This document shows, piece by piece, positions 61,096-64,000 of a DNA stretch of 64,000 nucleotides (the stretch's first letter is position 1; every line of letters starts with the position of its first letter). The notes under the pieces are model-generated. The model had not been told where the DNA came from, ran no database searches, and worked only from the letters and a program-made list of their open reading frames with translations. The DNA comes from Candidatus Saccharimonadota bacterium (lineage in GTDB: Bacteria; Patescibacteriota; Saccharimonadia; Saccharimonadales; Saccharimonadaceae), in the NCBI GenBank assembly GCA_017515105.1, contig JAFWHO010000002.1:55463-119462 (forward strand), written 5' to 3'. The position numbers were made by a program, and so were the translations under genes.

Positions 61096-61572
61096 ATGTC
61101 AGATTCTGACTTCTATCAACTATTAAATAGTATCGATAGTGGCAGCAGCAGCAGTGCAACCAGCAGCCTTACTGGCCTAGCTAACACTGCAAGCGGAATT
61201 GGTGTGTGGAGCATCATCGCTATCATCTTGGCAATCGTCGGCGGTATCTTGGTATACTTCCTCTTCGTCAAAGCCAAGACTGAGCCAAAAGGCAAATTCG
61301 GCAAGTGGCTCAAAGATTTCTTGTCATTCAAGATTATGTGGATTGAGCCAATCTTAAAGGTTGTTTACTACATTGCAACCATCTTTGTAATCCTTTACTC
61401 GTTCTCATTCCTAGGTCTTATGGGAATCATGGGCGGCTCAGCATTCTTAATGTTCCTTGGCTGCTTGATCCTTGGCCCAATCGTCGTTCGTATCGCTTAC
61501 GAAATGACCATGATGTTCATCATGATCTGGCGCAATACTCGCGACATCGCTGAGAACACCAAGAAGAAATAA
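61096..61572 (+). CDS. DUF4282-like membrane protein
   Basis: The protein has 158 residues: a Ser-rich N-terminus (to about 30), a membrane helix (about 35-56), a charged loop, then FLSFKIMWIEPILKVVYYIATIFVILYSF and a third helix ending LGPIVVRIAYEMTMMFIMIWRNTRDI, the DUF4282 pattern. Role unknown. AAAGGAG precedes the ATG; a strong terminator follows. Confidence 0.75.
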   Translation: MSDSDFYQLLNSIDSGSSSSATSSLTGLANTASGIGVWSIIAIILAIVGGILVYFLFVKAKTEPKGKFGKWLKDFLSFKIMWIEPILKVVYYIATIFVILYSFSFLGLMGIMGGSAFLMFLGCLILGPIVVRIAYEMTMMFIMIWRNTRDIAENTKKK

Positions 61573-61587
61573 TTAACTCTTCGAATC

Positions 61588-61620
61588 AAAAAATCTCCCG
61601 CTCCACACGGGAGATTTTTT
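61588..61620. terminator. Terminator after the 61096 gene
   Basis: The arms AAAAAATCTCCCG and CGGGAGATTTTTT with a 7-nt loop. Confidence 0.9.
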
Positions 61621-61622
61621 CA

Positions 61623-61651
61623 TTCACAAAAAACAAAATCTATGGTATAAT
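61623..61651 (+). promoter_or_regulatory. Promoter of the tRNA cluster
   Basis: TTCACA, 17 bp, TATAAT with TGG extension; tRNA-Phe begins 10 nt later. Confidence 0.8.
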
Positions 61652-61661
61652 ACGTTCACGT

Positions 61662-61737
61662 GGTTCTGTAGCTCAGTTGGTAGAGCAGAGGCCTGAAGAG
61701 CCTTGTGTCGCTGGTTCAAGTCCAGCCGGAACCACCA
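61662..61737 (+). tRNA. tRNA-Phe (GAA)
   Basis: A 76-nt cloverleaf: acceptor GGTTCTG/CGGAACC, anticodon stem GAGGC/GCCTT with loop CTGAAGA, T-arm GCTGG/CCAGC and an encoded CCA. Confidence 0.97.
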
Positions 61738-61749
61738 TGGCAACTTTAT

Positions 61750-61826
61750 GGGCCGGTAGCTCAGCTGGTTAGAGCACGGGCCTTTTAAGCCCGGTGTCGA
61801 GGGTTCGAGCCCCTCCCGGCTCACCA
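61750..61826 (+). tRNA. tRNA-Lys (TTT)
   Basis: A 77-nt cloverleaf: acceptor GGGCCGG/CCGGCTC, anticodon loop CTTTTAA, T-arm GAGGG/CCCTC, encoded CCA. Confidence 0.97.
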
Positions 61827-61839
61827 TAACGTTGCCCCT

Positions 61840-61916
61840 GGGCGGTTAGCTCAGTTGGCTAGAGCGCGTCTTTGACGTAGACGAGGTCACAGGTTCGACT
61901 CCTGTATCGCCCACCA
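61840..61916 (+). tRNA. tRNA-Val (GAC)
   Basis: A 77-nt cloverleaf: acceptor GGGCGGT/ATCGCCC, anticodon stem CGTCT/AGACG with loop TTGACGT, T-arm ACAGG/CCTGT, encoded CCA. Its 3' end is repeated twice downstream. Confidence 0.97.
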
Positions 61917-62035
61917 TGAAATTAAAAGAAGGCCTTTAGGCCTTATTTTAATTTTATAATGAGTGATATGGGAGCCGAGCCAAAGGTTCGCATCCCGCGC
62001 GAAGCGCGGGATTCCTCCTCCTGTATCGCCCACCA
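61917..62035 (+). repeat. tRNA-Val tail repeat, unit 1
   Basis: The 119-bp unit has a terminator-like hairpin (AAGGCC/GGCCTT, 61929-61944), TATAAT, then a foldable part: GATATGGGAG (61965-61974) pairs with CTCCTGTATC (62018-62027), enclosing GAGCC/GGTTC and CCCGCGC/GCGCGGG hairpins. It ends with the T-stem strand, acceptor strand and CCA of tRNA-Val. Confidence 0.9.
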
Positions 62036-62156
62036 TGAAATTAAAAGAAGGCCTTTAGGCCTTATTTTAATTTTATAATAGCGAGATATAGGAGACGAAC
62101 CGAAGGTTCGCATCCCGCGCTTTAGCGCGGGATTCCTCCTCCTGTATCGCCCACCA
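62036..62156 (+). repeat. tRNA-Val tail repeat, unit 2
   Basis: The second copy has 121 bp. It differs from unit 1 mainly in the foldable part, where changes keep pairing (GATATAGGAG instead of GATATGGGAG; GAACC for GAGCC; loop TTTA for GAA). It again ends with the tRNA-Val 3' end and CCA. Confidence 0.9.
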
Positions 62157-62160
62157 TTCA

Positions 62161-62311
62161 GGTTATAAAATAATTTTCAACTATTCCGTAACCTATAAAT
62201 ATCTGTTAAATCCCTTATAAAAATAGAGGGTTATTTTTGTACCAATTTTATGACAAAAATATACCAAAAAACCATAGTTTACCCCTATAATTTTGTCGGT
62301 TAAATCCCTAA
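62161..62311. repeat. Direct repeat, left copy
   Basis: About 150 bp, clearly similar to 63292-63444 (GGTTATAAAA...CTATTCCGTAACCT...GTTAAATCCC...TATAATTTTGTCGGTTAAATCC). GTTAAATCCC occurs twice within each copy. Confidence 0.85.
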
Positions 62312-62327
62312 CTTTTGCGTTTGATGT

Positions 62328-62333
62328 TATAAT
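62328..62333 (+). promoter_or_regulatory. -10 box of the DHH gene
   Basis: TATAAT, 7 nt before the ATG. Confidence 0.6.
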
Positions 62334-62340
62334 ACGTTGT

Positions 62341-63255
62341 ATGGATACCAATTTGGTTGTTACTTCAGGTTGTAAATATATAGATATTGACGCATACGCT
62401 AGCATTATAGCCTATCGTGAACTATTGAAGAGACAGGGAGTCAACGCAACTGCTTCTACCTTATCTACGCTTAATCAAAGTATCCCACCCTTTATTTTAT
62501 GGTTAAAACATCGTCTTGATTCAGCAGATACATTAAAAGATGCAAAATATATCGTCTTGGACACATCTAACCCCGATTTCTTTGACGAGCGAGTTACTAA
62601 TGATAATCTTATTGAAATAATAGACCACCATACTGGCTTTGAAGATTATTGGAAAAATTATCCCAATATTAAAACGCAGATTGAATTTATCGGTTCGGTT
62701 TGTACTATAATCTTCGAGAAAATTGTTTCGTCTGGCTACACTGAAATCTTAGACACAGATCTTTGTAAATTATTGGTAGCGGGCATTTTGGATAATACCT
62801 TAAATCTTAAATCCAGCATCACTACCGACCGCGACCGTAATGCCTACGATAAGTTGATTGAGATAGGCAACATTTCGAACGATTTTTATGTTGAATATTT
62901 TTCCGCTTGTGAATCTGAGATCTTGAAAGATTTTACCAAAGCAATCAAAGATGATATAAAAATTGAGAAAGTTGGAGTTCTGCCAGAAGTAATTGGCCAA
63001 ATGGTTGTTTTAAATACAAATAATTTCAATATTGAAAAAATGAAAGATGTTTTTGCGGAATATCCGGAATGGCTAATGAACGTTATTTCTTTGGAAGATG
63101 GAAAAAGTTACTTGTACTTTAACGGAGATAGCGTGCGGGAGAGGTTAGAAAAATTATTCGACAAACAATGCGATGCCGATGATTTATTGGTGCTAGATAA
63201 GTTCTTGCTTCGTAAGCAAATCATAAAAAAAGCACGAGACGTGTCCTTTTTATAA
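62341..63255 (+). CDS. DHH-family phosphoesterase (PPase family II-like)
   Basis: The protein has 304 residues. DHH-type motifs are YIDIDAYASIIAYREL (motif I, D-x-D), VLDTSNPDFF (motif II) and EIIDHHTGFEDYW (motif III, DHH). The C-terminal part fits a DHHA2-like domain as in manganese-dependent inorganic pyrophosphatases. The start at 62341 follows TATAAT by 7 nt. Long direct repeats flank the gene, which suggests it was inserted or duplicated here. Confidence 0.78.
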   Translation: MDTNLVVTSGCKYIDIDAYASIIAYRELLKRQGVNATASTLSTLNQSIPPFILWLKHRLDSADTLKDAKYIVLDTSNPDFFDERVTNDNLIEIIDHHTGFEDYWKNYPNIKTQIEFIGSVCTIIFEKIVSSGYTEILDTDLCKLLVAGILDNTLNLKSSITTDRDRNAYDKLIEIGNISNDFYVEYFSACESEILKDFTKAIKDDIKIEKVGVLPEVIGQMVVLNTNNFNIEKMKDVFAEYPEWLMNVISLEDGKSYLYFNGDSVRERLEKLFDKQCDADDLLVLDKFLLRKQIIKKARDVSFL

Positions 63256-63291
63256 TCTGTTAAAGCCTGGTTAATCAAGCCCCACCAAACG

Positions 63292-63444
63292 GGTTATAAA
63301 AATAAATATTAACTATTTCGTAACCTGTAAATGTCTGTTAAATCCCTTGCAAAAATAGAGGGCTATTTTTATGCCATTTTTACTGCAAAAACACAGCAAA
63401 AAATCGTATTTTACCTCTATAATTTTGTCCGTTAAATCCCCAAC
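63292..63444. repeat. Direct repeat, right copy
   Basis: The right-hand copy of the 150-bp repeat. It lies between the DHH gene and the S51 peptidase gene and has no coding frame of its own. Confidence 0.85.
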
Positions 63445-63453
63445 AATTTGGTC

Positions 63454-64000
63454 TTATTGACCAAGTACCCGTTGGCCGTTCTCGTCTACGATGATAACTG
63501 CTTCCTGGTTTAGCGGCAAAGCCTTCAGGCCGGCATTTTCGATACGGTGGATATAATCTTTTGTTCCTTCAATCCATTTCGGGACATCTGCATGAGGTAC
63601 TATTTGATAATCTACTAACCCAACACCGTCAAATACCGCGTTTACACCATATATTTCTGGCACACGTTCTGGAACAAGATGGTCATGCCCGTAAAATTTA
63701 ATTGTTTTACAAATAGCCATCGTTCCAGCACTAAACCCACCGTATACATATTTATCATTCACAAGATCTTCTCGTAGAATCTTATCAAAACCGCTTAAAT
63801 GGTAGGCTGTTGCAAGTAGAAATACGTTCCCGCCACTAGCATATATTAAATCTGGTTTGTAGGCTTGAAGAAATTCTTTCAATTCATCTGGTTTTCCAAA
63901 ATAGTTTCGGAGATTCAATTCCTCAACCTCGAACCCAAGCGAGGATAGCATTTCTAATTTTTCTTTTAAGTCATTTGCACGTTTTTCTTCTGGATAATAA
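63454..64000 (-). CDS. Peptidase S51 (dipeptidase E-like), runs off right edge
   Basis: At least 182 codons are visible in frame up to the window edge; the frame is open through YYPEEKRANDLKEKLEMLSSLG. S51 signatures: IYASGGNVFLLATAYHLSG, YGGFSAGTMAICKTI with the catalytic Ser, and the later DYQIVPHADVPKW His region. Family members cut Asp-X dipeptides or cyanophycin. The start lies outside. Confidence 0.85.
   Translation of the reverse strand, partial: YYPEEKRANDLKEKLEMLSSLGFEVEELNLRNYFGKPDELKEFLQAYKPDLIYASGGNVFLLATAYHLSGFDKILREDLVNDKYVYGGFSAGTMAICKTIKFYGHDHLVPERVPEIYGVNAVFDGVGLVDYQIVPHADVPKWIEGTKDYIHRIENAGLKALPLNQEAVIIVDENGQRVLGQ

Noticed and set aside
61917..62156. CRISPR array or extra tRNA genes
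   Set aside because: Only two units of 120 bp and no unique spacers of constant length; the units lack D- and anticodon arms, so they are not tRNAs.
1..64000. Alternative genetic code (TGA as Gly or Trp)
   Set aside because: Fic, the aminotransferase and other genes end cleanly at TGA, and no well-supported frame is interrupted by in-frame TGA, so the standard bacterial code fits.

Overview
The window looks like the chromosome of a Candidate Phyla Radiation bacterium, most likely Saccharibacteria (TM7). This is inference. It rests on small, tightly packed genes, the standard code with TGA used as stop, and a large ribosomal protein cluster with no rpmD (L30) between rpsE and rplO and no rpmC (L29) between rplP and rpsQ. 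Many ribosomal proteins carry Lys/Ala-rich tails. Murein is apparently made with a MurD2/MurL pair, and there are many small secreted or membrane proteins of unknown function.

Layout. (1) 1-3566, minus strand: exonuclease I (partial), a membrane-anchored FKBP, then rplO, rpsE, rplR and rplF with their own promoter. (2) 3588-25000: a surface polysaccharide locus, mostly minus strand, holding a PHP phosphatase, a CpsC/CpsD fusion kinase, LCP ligase, sugar transferase, CapD-like dehydratase, a cytidylyltransferase/dehydrogenase fusion, class V aminotransferase, GNAT, Wzx flippase, TagB/F-like transferase, GT32, Wzy polymerase and a double GT4. It is interrupted by accessory genes: three paralogous small genes, an ORF6N remnant, a MazF-like toxin, and a Fic/KAP NTPase pair. 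(3) 25200-32750: an accessory zone of small genes, each with its own promoter, strong ribosome binding site and terminator. It includes a HEPN-like gene and two tandem structured RNAs of about 300 and 560 nt that I do not recognise. (4) 32853-39844: the rest of the ribosomal cluster (rplC to rpsH, minus strand), preceded by a leader of about 255 nt with two hairpins whose loops are self-complementary. Regions 2 and 3 therefore split the S10-spc cluster between rpsH and rplF.

(5) 39884-51791: a small unknown gene, prfB with an unusual palindrome-rich upstream region, an unknown gene with a structured leader, dus, murD2-murL, an M16 peptidase coupled to secA, hpf and serS. (6) 51811-61572: a three-gene secreted-protein operon with a triple peptidase-like protein, rsmA, a G5/3D cell wall protein with a structured leader, a membrane protein plus DsbA-like pair, rarA and a DUF4282-like membrane protein. 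(7) 61623-64000: tRNA-Phe, tRNA-Lys and tRNA-Val, two tandem copies of a unit ending in the tRNA-Val 3' end, a DHH phosphoesterase flanked by 150-bp direct repeats, and a partial S51 peptidase.

Across the window, genes at the head of a transcript often have the -10 hexamer TATAAT only 6 to 9 nt before the ATG, which predicts leaderless mRNAs. Genes inside operons, and the accessory small genes, have strong Shine-Dalgarno sequences. The polysaccharide genes together make a complete Wzy-type export system with a predicted nucleotide-activated polyol or amino-alcohol phosphate decoration. All calls come from reading sequence and motifs; no database search was run.
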